From Methanolinea mesophila (lineage in GTDB: Archaea > Halobacteriota > Methanomicrobia > Methanomicrobiales > Methanospirillaceae), in contig NZ_JAGGKR010000001.1 in assembly GCF_017873855.1 (NCBI RefSeq), positions 1,116,001 through 1,180,000 on the forward strand: a DNA stretch of 64,000 nt, given 5' to 3'. The notes under the pieces were generated by a model, which saw nothing but the letters and a program-made list of their open reading frames with translations, was not told the origin of the DNA and did no database searches. Shown one piece after another: positions 53,333 through 62,279 of this stretch (position 1 is the stretch's first letter; every line of letters starts with the position of its first letter). Position numbers and translations under genes: made by a program.

Positions 53333-53869
53333 CTACTTCTCCATTTCCTCGGGATGGAGGAAATCAATTGTTTTTTGCAGGGCTTCCACCAGTTCTTTTT
53401 CCTCGGCCAGATAATCCCGCATCGCACGATAGAGCATGAACATGATCTCGTACCCGTAAATCTCGAGGGCCTCGCGGGGATCGATCGGGTTCCGGAAGGA
53501 ATCCACGATAAATCCGTCCGAACTGTACATGAGCTCGTAAAATTTTCCCTCTTCCGATAAGACACAGAACTGGTCGGTTACTTTTTTACTGATATCGTCA
53601 GGCCGGTATTCTGCGGGATCGGTCTTTCCGAGGACGATCATCTTCTCCTTGTAGAACTGGGTATCGTACAGTTCTCCACAGTTGTCCGTTTTCCCCCGCT
53701 CGAGCATGACGAGGCCGATACCGGAGATTACCGGGGCGGTCTCCTCCCCCATCCTCGCCAGGAGAAGAGCCTCTTTCTGTACTACCGCACCCTTCAGTTG
53801 CTCTTTCTTCTTCTCGTATTCCTGCACTTTCGTTACTAATGCATCAAATCCCTTCTCGATGGCGTCCAT
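53333..53869 (-). CDS. Unrecognised soluble protein with coiled-coil N-terminus
   Basis: A 178-residue acidic protein. Residues 1-40 are a charged coiled coil (KVQEYEKKKEQLKGAVVQKE); the rest has an alpha/beta look (GIGLVMLERGKTDNCGELYD, YGYEIMFMLYRAMRDYLAEE). No known domain was identified. It is a single gene, and both length and codon pattern look like a real, maintained gene. Confidence 0.7.
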   Translation of the reverse strand: MDAIEKGFDALVTKVQEYEKKKEQLKGAVVQKEALLLARMGEETAPVISGIGLVMLERGKTDNCGELYDTQFYKEKMIVLGKTDPAEYRPDDISKKVTDQFCVLSEEGKFYELMYSSDGFIVDSFRNPIDPREALEIYGYEIMFMLYRAMRDYLAEEKELVEALQKTIDFLHPEEMEK

Positions 53870-54132
53870 GATTCACTTCCCACTACATCCGCGTCCCCCG
53901 GGGGCCATAAAACGGTGCGGACGTGATGAGAATCAGAAGGATTCGAACGGCAATAACCTTTTTTAGGCGAACGCCATTTTTCGGCTATAAACCCTATGAT
54001 GCGATATACTAATGGAGAGAAGAATGAGTCCCCGGGCGGAACAGAGAAGCGAAAAGAGAGTATATCCTGGCGGCGACCGTTCGGGGCAGGATTACCCAAG
54101 AACGATCGCCCTTCTTTTTTTTGGAGGTCTTC

Positions 54133-55398
54133 TTATGGACCGGATGGTTCGCACCGTTCACCGGTCAGATAATACATCCGTTCCCCGGTAATCCGCGCAT
54201 GACACCTGAATCCGGGGGGAAGGTCTTCGCGAAGTATGACATTGTGATATTCGGGGGTCCTTGCCGAGACCGACCCCTCGCGGATCCTCTCGGTCACCAC
54301 GAGCGGGACGGTCTTCCCGATCCACTGCCGGTTTAATTCATGGTAGATTGCAGTCGCGTGTTTTAACAGCAATCGCGACCTGTCCTTTTTTATCCGGTCG
54401 GGCAGGTCGCCCGAATGTGGTATAATCGTCAGAGGACGCCACGAATAGCGGGTGATGTTTACTTTATTCGGTTTGACCCGGTAGAGCAGGTCGATCGTCT
54501 TTCCGATGTCCTCCTCCGTTTCTCCCGGAAACCCGCAGATAAGGTCGGTCATAAGGTACATCGAGGGAAATTTCTCGCGGAACGCATTCACGATCCGTTC
54601 GAAATCGTCGACACTGTAGTGCCTCTGCATCCCTGCAAGCACCTGATCGGAACCGGATTGCACGGGGAGGTGCAGAAATTTGAAGACCTTGTCATCGCGG
54701 AACGACCGGATGATCTCCGTGAGCAGCGGCAGGAGCGTCGCCGGGTTCATCATGCCCAGCCTGAGGAAGAAGTTACCCGGGACACTGCAGAGGCCGGACA
54801 GGAGATCGGGAAGGTCTTCGCCCCGATCGAGCCCCCAGGCGCTCACGTCCTGGGCGGTGATCCTGATCTCGCATGCCCCTCCCCTGGCCAGCTTCCGGGC
54901 GTGTTCCACGATCTCTTCCCGTGGAAAACTTCGCAACGGTCCCCTTGCTTTCCGCGTGATGCAATATGCACAACTCCCCGGGCAGCCTGACGCGATCTGC
55001 ACGATCCCGACCGGGGATGCGCTCACCGTGTTCACTCTCCTGTACTCCCGCTGGATCTCCCCGGGAGAAATGAACCCGGGAGCGGCGACTTCAAGGATCC
55101 GGTCTCTCTGCACCACCCCCATACACCCGCTTACGTAAAGGGGTCTGTCCTTCAGGTCCGCGATCAGGCGGAGCATTTTACGTTCCGTCGATGCGATTAC
55201 CGTGCAGGTGTTGACGATAACTGCTTCGGCATCTTCCGGAAGATCGACGATGGTGCATCCCTGATGTTTCAGGACTTCGGCGATCTTTCCGGCATCTGCC
55301 TGGTTGTAGGTGCAGCCGAACGTCAGGACGCACACCTTTACGTCCCGGACCGACCGGAGAACATTCCCTTCGGCGGGGTCTGGTAAAAACCCGGTCAT
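54133..55398 (-). CDS. tRNA t6A37 methylthiotransferase (MtaB/CDKAL1 type)
   Basis: A 421-residue radical-SAM enzyme. UPF0004 domain (CVLTFGCTYNQADAGKIAEV with Cys ligands, VIVNTCTVIASTERKMLR), radical-SAM motif ASGCPGSCAYC (about residues 138-148) and a C-terminal TRAM domain. It adds a methylthio group to t6A37 of ANN-decoding tRNAs in archaea and eukaryotes. It is divergent from nadX. Confidence 0.9.
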   Translation of the reverse strand: MTGFLPDPAEGNVLRSVRDVKVCVLTFGCTYNQADAGKIAEVLKHQGCTIVDLPEDAEAVIVNTCTVIASTERKMLRLIADLKDRPLYVSGCMGVVQRDRILEVAAPGFISPGEIQREYRRVNTVSASPVGIVQIASGCPGSCAYCITRKARGPLRSFPREEIVEHARKLARGGACEIRITAQDVSAWGLDRGEDLPDLLSGLCSVPGNFFLRLGMMNPATLLPLLTEIIRSFRDDKVFKFLHLPVQSGSDQVLAGMQRHYSVDDFERIVNAFREKFPSMYLMTDLICGFPGETEEDIGKTIDLLYRVKPNKVNITRYSWRPLTIIPHSGDLPDRIKKDRSRLLLKHATAIYHELNRQWIGKTVPLVVTERIREGSVSARTPEYHNVILREDLPPGFRCHARITGERMYYLTGERCEPSGP

Positions 55399-55565
55399 GA
55401 TGAAATTCTTCCCATGATCATCTGCCGGAGAACCGATTAAGCATCCCTTTCTTCCAAACGGTCAGTTTACGTCCATCTTGTCAGGATATACAGGATTCAG
55501 GCCGGGAAAAACCCATTCGGAGTAATGAAAATCCTTAACCGGTGGTAGGTGTCTATTTATAGGTG

Positions 55566-56324
55566 ATGATCAGGATCGGGCTGGTAGGCTGCGGAAATAT
55601 CGGACATATCATCGCAAAATACAGGGAAAATATCGAGATTGTCGCAGTTTATGACCTGATTTTTGAGAGAGCCCGTGAGCTCGCCGATGTATGCGGAGCG
55701 ACCGCCTGCGAGGACTTCCCTTCATTTCTGGACATGGATTTCGACTATGCGGTCGAAGCGGCATCAGTCCGGGCGGTGCACCGCTACGCCGGGGACATCC
55801 TGAAGCACGGAAAACACCTCGTGGTGATGAGCGTCGGAGCCCTCTCGGACAGGGAGTTCTTGGAAAACCTGAAAACGATCGCGAGGTCATCGGAGCGCCG
55901 GATCTATATTCCAAGTGGCGCAATATGCGGGCTTGATAACCTGAAAGTCGGGCGTATTTCGAAGATCAACCACCTTCTTCTCCGCACCACAAAGACCCCG
56001 GAATCGCTCGGGATCGTCACCAGGGAGCGGAAAATGATCTTCCTCGGGAAGGCGAACGAATGCATCAAGGAGTTTCCCAAGAACGTGAATGTATCCGTCG
56101 CACTGAGCCTCGCGGCGGGGGCGGATGCGGACGTGGAACTGTGGGCCGACCCGGATGTCGAACGGAACATTCATGAAATTTTTGCCGAGGGTGAATTCGG
56201 GGACATTTACATACGGGTGAACAACGTTCCGAGCCCGGACAACCCTGCAACGAGCTACCTGGCCGCCCTCTCCATCCTCACGCTCCTCCGGGATCTTGAA
56301 GATCCGCTGGTGATCGGTACATGA
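55566..56324 (+). CDS. nadX: L-aspartate dehydrogenase
   Basis: A 252-residue NAD(P)-dependent enzyme making iminoaspartate for NAD synthesis. MIRIGLVGCGNIGHIIAKYR is the Rossmann start; DYAVEAASVRAVHRYAGDIL, VVMSVGALSDREFLENLKTI and IPSGAICGLDNLKVGRI match NadX. The ATG at 55566 follows AGGTG. The stop overlaps nadA by 4 bases. Confidence 0.92.
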   Translation: MIRIGLVGCGNIGHIIAKYRENIEIVAVYDLIFERARELADVCGATACEDFPSFLDMDFDYAVEAASVRAVHRYAGDILKHGKHLVVMSVGALSDREFLENLKTIARSSERRIYIPSGAICGLDNLKVGRISKINHLLLRTTKTPESLGIVTRERKMIFLGKANECIKEFPKNVNVSVALSLAAGADADVELWADPDVERNIHEIFAEGEFGDIYIRVNNVPSPDNPATSYLAALSILTLLRDLEDPLVIGT

Positions 56325-57217
56325 ACTACCGTGAAGAGATCCGGAGGCTGAAAGAGCGAAAATCGGCAATAATCCTGGCACACAACTACCAGCCACCCGG
56401 GATCCAGGACATGGCCGATGTCGTCGGGGACAGCCTGGAATTGGCAATCGCCGCAAAAGCGACCGATGCGCCGGTAATAATCTTCTGCGGGGTTGATTTC
56501 ATGGCCGAAACGGCAAAAATTCTCAACCCCGGCAGGAAAGTGCTTATTCCCGTAAAGGACGCGACATGCCCTCTCGCGGCCCAGCTTACCCCGGAGATGA
56601 TCCTTGCGGCAAGAAATGAACATCCCTCGGCGGCGGTGGTCCTTTATATCAACAGCACTGCACGGTGCAAGGCATATGCCGACGTGATCTGCACCTCCGC
56701 GAATGCGGTGAAGGTCGTCAGTTCGCTCGATTCCCGCGAGGTGATCGTGGGTCCCGACGCAAACCTCGCGGCGTATATCCAGGATAAGGTTCCCGGGAAG
56801 TATATCATCCCCCTTCCCGCTCATGGACACTGCTACGTGCACCAGATGTTTACCGAGGACGACATCCGCGAGGCCAGGATACGGGGTGGAAGGATCATCT
56901 GTCACCCTGAATGCAGGCCGGAGATCCAGAAAATGTCGGACCTTGTGGCGTCGACCGGCGGAATGGTGCGGAGCGCCCCGGAGGCCGGCACATGGAACGT
57001 GTTCACCGAAAGGGACATGGGATACCGCCTGAGGACCCTGTATCCCGGTAAGACATTTTACATGAGAGAGGACGCAGTCTGCGAGGACATGAAAAAGATC
57101 AGCCTGGAGGATCTCCGCGATTCCCTCGAATATGAACGGTTCGAGATCATCCTCCCCGCCGATATCATGGAAAAGGCGAGATCTGCGATCGAAAGGATGA
57201 TTGAGATAGGGAGATAG
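56321..57217 (+). CDS. nadA: Quinolinate synthase
   Basis: A 298-residue 4Fe-4S enzyme that condenses iminoaspartate with dihydroxyacetone phosphate. ILAHNYQPPGIQDMADVVGD at the start, FCGVDFMAETAKILNPGRKV, the ligand cysteines in NSTARCKAY-type (about Cys 110) and VCHPECRP-like CHPECRPEIQ and CEDM at the end. Second gene of the nad operon. Confidence 0.94.
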   Translation: MNYREEIRRLKERKSAIILAHNYQPPGIQDMADVVGDSLELAIAAKATDAPVIIFCGVDFMAETAKILNPGRKVLIPVKDATCPLAAQLTPEMILAARNEHPSAAVVLYINSTARCKAYADVICTSANAVKVVSSLDSREVIVGPDANLAAYIQDKVPGKYIIPLPAHGHCYVHQMFTEDDIREARIRGGRIICHPECRPEIQKMSDLVASTGGMVRSAPEAGTWNVFTERDMGYRLRTLYPGKTFYMREDAVCEDMKKISLEDLRDSLEYERFEIILPADIMEKARSAIERMIEIGR

Positions 57218-57225
57218 TGAATTCC

Positions 57226-58065
57226 ATGGTCGACCGTGAACAACTCCTCGGGTTCCTTTCGGAAGATGCACCTTACGGCGATCTCACCAGCGAACTCCTG
57301 ATAGACCCTTCCCTCACCTGCCATGGCGTGATCCAGTTAAAAGAGACGGGTATAATCGCCGGGCTCGAAGAAGCCGCTGAAATCTTTTCGATCCTGGGGG
57401 TCGCGGTGAATTCGAGAGCCCGGGACGGTGAACTGGTGGTCCGTGGCGGGATCCTGCTCGAACTCGAAGGGCCGGCAAGGGGAGTGCTCCTCGGGGAGCG
57501 GACCGCCCTCAATATCATCGGAAGAATGAGCGGTATCGCAACAAAGACCCGGGAGATCGCAGATAAGGTCCGGGAAAAGAATTCATCGTGCACCATCGCC
57601 TGCACCAGGAAAACGGCCCCGGGGCTGCGGGTCCTGGACAAAAAAGCCGTTGCACTTGGCGGGGGGGTGCGTCACCGGTTTGGTCTGTCCGATGCGGTTC
57701 TGATCAAGGACAACCACCTCCTGCTCCTGCCCCTTGAGGAGGCGATATCCCGGGCGAAGATGGGGTCCGTATATCATCGGGTCGAGGTTGAAGTCAGGGA
57801 TGCGGACCAGGCGAGAAGGGCGGCGTTGGCCGGGGCGGATATCATCATGCTGGACAACATGACCCCGGAAGCTGTCGCTGGCGCCGTAAGGGCTATACGC
57901 GGCGTTCCCGGCGGGGATTCGCGTATCATCGAGGTCTCAGGCGGGATTTGCGAGGAGAACGCGATCCTGTACGCCCTGCCGGGTGTGGATGTCATCAGCA
58001 TGGGCTGCCTGACCCATAGTGTGGTGAATCTCGATGTAAGCCTCGATTTTTTACCTGACCTGTAG
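57226..58065 (+). CDS. nadC: Quinolinate phosphoribosyltransferase
   Basis: A 279-residue enzyme making nicotinate mononucleotide from quinolinate and PRPP. APYGDLTSELL near the start, ERTALNIIGRMSGIATKTRE, CTRKTAPGLRVLDKKAVALG and DADIIMLDNMTPE-like ADIIMLDNMTPEAVAGAV. ATG 57226 chosen; a GTG at 57217 overlapping the nadA stop is possible. It completes the nadX-nadA-nadC operon. Confidence 0.94.
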   Translation: MVDREQLLGFLSEDAPYGDLTSELLIDPSLTCHGVIQLKETGIIAGLEEAAEIFSILGVAVNSRARDGELVVRGGILLELEGPARGVLLGERTALNIIGRMSGIATKTREIADKVREKNSSCTIACTRKTAPGLRVLDKKAVALGGGVRHRFGLSDAVLIKDNHLLLLPLEEAISRAKMGSVYHRVEVEVRDADQARRAALAGADIIMLDNMTPEAVAGAVRAIRGVPGGDSRIIEVSGGICEENAILYALPGVDVISMGCLTHSVVNLDVSLDFLPDL

Positions 58066-58143
58066 CCCTGCGGGTTCCGGACGTATTTGAACAGTAATAT
58101 ATAAGGCGGCATACCTCACAGATTCGCATGAGTACAAGACACC

Positions 58144-58701
58144 ATGCCTGCGGAAAAAGATGAAGTCCCTTCACCTGCCGCTCCGGGCCCGGATGGGCCA
58201 GGGCCGGATATCGATCAGGTGGTGATCCGGCGGAGAGTTCAGTATTTTCTCGAACTTTTGGAAAGCCGTTACCTCGATGAGCGATGGAAAGCCGCCGAAG
58301 CACTCGGCGAGCTCGGGGACCCCTCCGCAGTCGAGCCCCTGATCAGGGCTCTCGAAGATCCGTATGTCGACGTAGGCTGGATCGCCGCGAAATCCCTGGG
58401 CAGCATAGGAGACCCCAGAGCGGTCGGGCCATTGATCACCGCACTGGCCTCGAAGGAGAAGTGGATGAAGATCGGGGCATCGATAGGGCTCGGAAAACTC
58501 AAAGATCCGCGTGCAGTGAAACCCCTTATAGCGACGCTGAAAGACAAGGACCGCTTGGTGCGGAGGCATGCAGCGTGGGCACTCGGTAACATCGGTGATA
58601 CCGACGCGATACCGGCCCTCGAGGTCGCGGCGAAAGACCCCGATGAGACGGTTCGGACCGCCGCCGAGGTCGCCCTTCACATGTTGAAACAAAAAAAGTA
58701 A
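58144..58701 (+). CDS. HEAT-repeat protein (PBS-lyase type)
   Basis: A 185-residue protein with a Pro-rich N-terminus (about residues 1-22) and four to five 31-residue HEAT repeats built on the pattern EALGELGDPSAVEPLIRALE and relatives (positions about 45-180). Such repeats form protein-binding solenoids; the partner is unknown. A TATA-like TAATATATAAGG lies about 45 bases upstream, and a short ATG-stop frame (11 codons, 58128-58163) overlaps its start. Confidence 0.85.
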   Translation: MPAEKDEVPSPAAPGPDGPGPDIDQVVIRRRVQYFLELLESRYLDERWKAAEALGELGDPSAVEPLIRALEDPYVDVGWIAAKSLGSIGDPRAVGPLITALASKEKWMKIGASIGLGKLKDPRAVKPLIATLKDKDRLVRRHAAWALGNIGDTDAIPALEVAAKDPDETVRTAAEVALHMLKQKK

Positions 58702-58851
58702 CCGGGTCCAGCACTGGGGGCCCGGGATCGTTCCGCAGGAACCTATGACCGGGGCGCTGTCACATTCTTTTTAATTGTCATATCTCGGGAATATCGAAGA
58801 AAACACCCCGATTTCCGAATTTCTTATTACTCGCAGAGAAAGAACCTATGT

Positions 58852-59367
58852 ATGCTCGAATTTGCTCTTCTCCTGACCATCGTTGCATTGTTGATCCTCG
58901 TGGTCTTTTACCTCAGACTCCGGGGGGCGCTCGAGTCGAGAGCCGAAGAGAAGTTCCGGCAATGGAAGAACACTACACTGGAATCCGAGGCGAGCGCACT
59001 GGCCACGCTCTATACCCGGGAATGGACGGGCCGGGAAGAGGACCGCATCAGGAAGGACGCGGTGAAAAAGAGTGAGTCGGTGATCCAGGGAAAAGTTACC
59101 GAGCACCTGATCCCGTATTTTCCCGGGTTTTCATATAATCCAAAGGATGCCAGGTTTCTTGGCTCTCCGGTGGATTTCGTGATATTCGACGGGCTTTCAA
59201 CCGGTGACCTTAAGAAAGTGGTATTTATTGAGGTAAAAAGCGGCAGGAAACCCACACTATCCAGCCGGGAACGGATGGTGAGGGATTGCATAGGGAACCT
59301 CGCGGTCTCCTATGAGGTACTGCACCACCCCGGGGCTTCGGGCGATCAGGATACCTCATCATCCTGA
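58852..59367 (+). CDS. Membrane-anchored Holliday-junction-resolvase-like protein
   Basis: A 171-residue protein. An N-terminal membrane helix (about residues 3-21) is followed by a charged linker and a nuclease-type domain of the Endonuc_Holl_rel kind: FLGSPVDFVIFDGLSTGDLK and VVFIEVKSGRKPTLSSRERM, with the Asp and the ExK catalytic pattern kept. Membrane tethering is unusual for a resolvase; the role may be other than junction cutting. Confidence 0.72.
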   Translation: MLEFALLLTIVALLILVVFYLRLRGALESRAEEKFRQWKNTTLESEASALATLYTREWTGREEDRIRKDAVKKSESVIQGKVTEHLIPYFPGFSYNPKDARFLGSPVDFVIFDGLSTGDLKKVVFIEVKSGRKPTLSSRERMVRDCIGNLAVSYEVLHHPGASGDQDTSSS

Positions 59368-59479
59368 GCATCCTCGCGGGGGGTGCTCCATGATCCGGAT
59401 GCCTACGGGAACCCGGGCCCGACCTTGAACGGGCAGGTAGCAGCCCCGGCAAATAGAATTATCGAAGACCGCATGGCGA

Positions 59480-59848
59480 TTAATCACGAATAATTTTCAG
59501 GTCGCCGGGAGATTCCACAAGGATTTCTTTTTCCCCCCGGTAGACCTGCACGACCCCGTAGAGTGCCGCGTGGTCTCCCACCGCGATAGTGAGCCCCTGC
59601 GCTGCGGCCGACGGGACGAATACATTCACCCCGTTAACTACCATCTGCAAGTGCGCTCCGTCCTGTGTCCAGGTCACCTTTTCGACCGCACCCTCGAGGA
59701 ATACCTGTGCTCCTTCCTGGGCTGTACTGGTGAACGGACTATAAAACGGGCCTTTCCCGACTGCCTCCAGGACAACTGCCGCCACGGTTACCGTAAGCGC
59801 GACCGCGATGAGCAGGGCGAGTGCAATCCGTTCTTTCCGGTCAAGCAT
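59480..59848 (-). CDS. Membrane-anchored OB-fold-like small protein
   Basis: A 122-residue protein with an N-terminal membrane helix (about residues 8-28) and a beta-rich domain (QVFLEGAVEKVTWTQDGAHL, VVNGVNVFVPS, DHAALYGVVQVYRGEKEILV) resembling a nucleic-acid-binding OB fold of the tRNA_anti type. Function unknown. It is divergent from the regulator operon, so the operator at 59891-59911 could serve both. Confidence 0.65.
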   Translation of the reverse strand: MLDRKERIALALLIAVALTVTVAAVVLEAVGKGPFYSPFTSTAQEGAQVFLEGAVEKVTWTQDGAHLQMVVNGVNVFVPSAAAQGLTIAVGDHAALYGVVQVYRGEKEILVESPGDLKIIRD

Positions 59849-59890
59849 GAAGAGCTGTCATTATGCATTCTTATAATACCGATAGTTTAA

Positions 59891-59911
59891 TATGTTAACA
59901 GCGTTAACATA
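59891..59911. promoter_or_regulatory. Operator TATGTTAAC-AGC-GTTAACATA
   Basis: A perfect inverted repeat with 9-base arms and a 3-base spacer, ending 6 bases before the winged-helix gene start and 42 bases from the divergent gene start. It follows an AT-rich AGTTTAATATG that may be the promoter. Its size and place fit a dimeric regulator, most simply the product of the next gene. Confidence 0.7.
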
Positions 59912-59917
59912 GATACT

Positions 59918-60145
59918 ATGAGTGAGGTGAACCTTCCCCCATCATCAAAGACCGTCCTGAAGATTCTGGACGAAGGGGGTGCGATGACTCACAAGGAGCT
60001 TGTGAAGAAAAGCAAGCTCGCACCCCGCACTGTAAGGTATGCACTCAAGAAACTGAAGGAGAAACACCTCATAATTGAGAAATTCAACTTCAGGGACGCC
60101 CGGCAGATCATCTACCAGTACAGAGAGTCCGTGGTGGCCGCATGA
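59918..60145 (+). CDS. Winged-helix transcriptional regulator, 75 aa
   Basis: A 75-residue winged-helix DNA-binding protein (KTVLKILDEGGAMTHKELVK, then SKLAPRTVRYALKKLKEKHL) of the MarR/Lrp-like type with no effector domain. It is preceded by the operator at 59891-59911 and overlaps the next regulator gene by 4 bases, suggesting autoregulation of a two-gene operon. Confidence 0.85.
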   Translation: MSEVNLPPSSKTVLKILDEGGAMTHKELVKKSKLAPRTVRYALKKLKEKHLIIEKFNFRDARQIIYQYRESVVAA

Positions 60146-60453
60146 TGGGGAGGGACTGCGATATCATGGTATGCGATGCCATGGTTCGCAAGTACCTTCC
60201 TGCAATGAGAGCCGAAATGGTCTATCGTCTGGTGAATAATCAGGGTTTTTCCCAGAGTGATGCCGCGAAAAAACTGGGAGTGAGCAGGGCTGCGATATCC
60301 CAGTACATGAGCAAAAAGAGGGGCGGGTCGGGAGCGATCGAATTCTCGGGCGATCTCGACGCGCTCATCGACAGGTGGGCCTCCGCAGTACGCGGCGACG
60401 GGTCCATCATTACCCTCTGCGACCTCTGCCGTTGTGCGATGAAAAAGAGTTAG
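60142..60453 (+). CDS. Helix-turn-helix regulator with cysteine cluster
   Basis: A 103-residue protein. The central HTH (NNQGFSQSDAAKKLGVSRAA, then ISQYMSKKRG) is flanked by cysteines: C6 and C11 near the N-terminus and CDLCRC near the C-terminus (about residues 93-98). The arrangement suggests a metal or Fe-S site that senses redox state. Related predicted regulators occur in many methanogens. Translationally coupled to the winged-helix gene. Confidence 0.82.
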   Translation: MMGRDCDIMVCDAMVRKYLPAMRAEMVYRLVNNQGFSQSDAAKKLGVSRAAISQYMSKKRGGSGAIEFSGDLDALIDRWASAVRGDGSIITLCDLCRCAMKKS

Positions 60454-60542
60454 AACCGCACCCGGCTGCTATCACCAATTAAAAGACTTTTCCGGATTGT
60501 TTTCCGCGGGGACATCCCGTGCACGCCCGGGATCCTGTTACA

Positions 60543-62228
60543 TTATCTCACTCTTCTCCTTCGGAGCGTAAAGTAAACCGCAAGGACCGCTAACACCGCG
60601 AATGCAAGGCCGACTTTCAGGTAATCAGGTCGGGGAGTGCCCCCCGTTTCCACCCGCCCGCTGTTCCAGTCATCCTCGAACACTTCCGAAAAGTACGCCC
60701 CGACCCCGGGATGCTCGATGATGACTCCCGCCTCCCGGTTGAAGGTCGGGGAGTTCTCGTTCCAGTTGATGCTGCTGATCAGCACTTTTCTCCCGTCCAC
60801 TATCACCCCCTTGTTATGCACCTGCATGAGGTTGTTTCCTTCAAGGTCGGCGAGCCGGGCCTGGAGCGGGAGCGCTTCCTCGACTGCGATCCGGTTGATG
60901 TTCGACACCATCTCATCGTTATCCGTGTCCTCTGCCACGTTGTACCACGACGAGTCAAGGATTACGCGTACCCGGACTCCTCTTCGCGATGCATTGATCG
61001 CTTCGGCGAGATAGGGATTCAGCTGCCCCGGGCTCCTGTCGGTGATGTATGCCTGTTCGATATCGATCCGGTCCTCCGCTGATCTGATAAGATCTGAAAT
61101 CAGGCCGCTGCTATCCGGGGATATAACTGTAGTCACCCTGGCCGAATCGAATCCATAGGGCTCGAATTCCGGAGAATACCGGGAATTTTCCACTGGATCC
61201 TCAGGGAGGCCCGGATCTGCCGGTGATGCCGGGTCAACCCAGGCACCCCGGGAATCATGATAGAATATTCCGGAGAAGTACTCTGCCAGTTCCCTGCTTT
61301 CCAGGACCGCACCCCAGCCCCTGTTCCCCCGGGCGACCGGAACCGGGAACCCGTGGTCCTTGAAGTTCTCGCTGGTGATGAAGACCCGGGATTCGTCCAC
61401 CACCATGTACTTTGCATGGTCGAACCGGTAGGGCGGATGGGCTTCCTGCTCTCCCGTCATCAGGTAGACCGGTATGCCTGACTGATTGAGCGAAAATATC
61501 ACCCCCTGCTCCTCCCGCGATATTCCTCCTACGGGCCCTCCCTCCAGCAGCACCTCCACGGAAACCCCGCGATCCCGGGCCTCCCCGAGCAACGATGCCA
61601 TCCGGGGGCTCGTAAATTCGTAGACATTCACCAGGATACGGGATGACGCCCCTGCTACGCAATCAGAAAACACGGAAAATGAGGAGTCCGGCGCGGCAAA
61701 CACCGTCCCTCGGACCCCTTCGCAGGTTACCGGAAGTACCCTGGACTGTCCGAGCATGAGCACCCGGGGGTCCCATGTCCCGTCGTAGTAATGGACCTGC
61801 CCCTCCCGCGCCGTGACGTCCTCCGGCCAGGACACCGTTTGCACCAGCCTGTTCTGATCGTGGTAGAGAGAGAGCTGGTCCCCTTTGTTCGCCAGTTTCA
61901 GGGTCCCGCTCCGGATAACGTCTTCGATGAAGGGTGAGGTGTCGTACCATTCGTACCGGGGAGGGGTCCCGTGCACTGCCTGGTACGCGGTCCCGTGGGA
62001 GGCTATGATAATTTCCCCGTCAATACTCGCCCCGGTAGGAAACCTGAATCCTCCCTCCCCATCCGAGATCACCACTCCGTCCAGGGATCCCACTCCTGAC
62101 AGGACCAGGTACTCGTCCGCGTCTTCAGGAAGATAGGTATCCGGGCAGAACTCGGTGATCTGCACCGCTGCACAGGGAATTGCGATGAAGATCAGGAGGA
62201 GCAGGAGAACCGGGATAGGGCGAGTCAC
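60543..62228 (-). CDS. Exported phospholipase-D-like protein with lamin-tail-like domain
   Basis: A 561-residue protein with a GTG start at 62228. Signal peptide (about residues 1-21), lamin-tail-like domain (about 22-140, VQITEFCPDTYLPEDADEYL), then two PLD modules with intact HKD motifs: FDHAKYMVVDESRVFITSEN (about 269-288) and VHNKGVIVDGRKVLISSINW (about 469-488). A C-terminal helix (about 537-555) with RRRRVR anchors it outside the cell. Nuclease or phosphodiesterase activity at the surface is likely; the substrate is unknown. Confidence 0.87.
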   Translation of the reverse strand: MTRPIPVLLLLLIFIAIPCAAVQITEFCPDTYLPEDADEYLVLSGVGSLDGVVISDGEGGFRFPTGASIDGEIIIASHGTAYQAVHGTPPRYEWYDTSPFIEDVIRSGTLKLANKGDQLSLYHDQNRLVQTVSWPEDVTAREGQVHYYDGTWDPRVLMLGQSRVLPVTCEGVRGTVFAAPDSSFSVFSDCVAGASSRILVNVYEFTSPRMASLLGEARDRGVSVEVLLEGGPVGGISREEQGVIFSLNQSGIPVYLMTGEQEAHPPYRFDHAKYMVVDESRVFITSENFKDHGFPVPVARGNRGWGAVLESRELAEYFSGIFYHDSRGAWVDPASPADPGLPEDPVENSRYSPEFEPYGFDSARVTTVISPDSSGLISDLIRSAEDRIDIEQAYITDRSPGQLNPYLAEAINASRRGVRVRVILDSSWYNVAEDTDNDEMVSNINRIAVEEALPLQARLADLEGNNLMQVHNKGVIVDGRKVLISSINWNENSPTFNREAGVIIEHPGVGAYFSEVFEDDWNSGRVETGGTPRPDYLKVGLAFAVLAVLAVYFTLRRRRVR

Positions 62229-62279
62229 TCCTGAAGAATGGCAACCTGTTTTTAATCAATCTGGTGAAATAGTTCTGTT

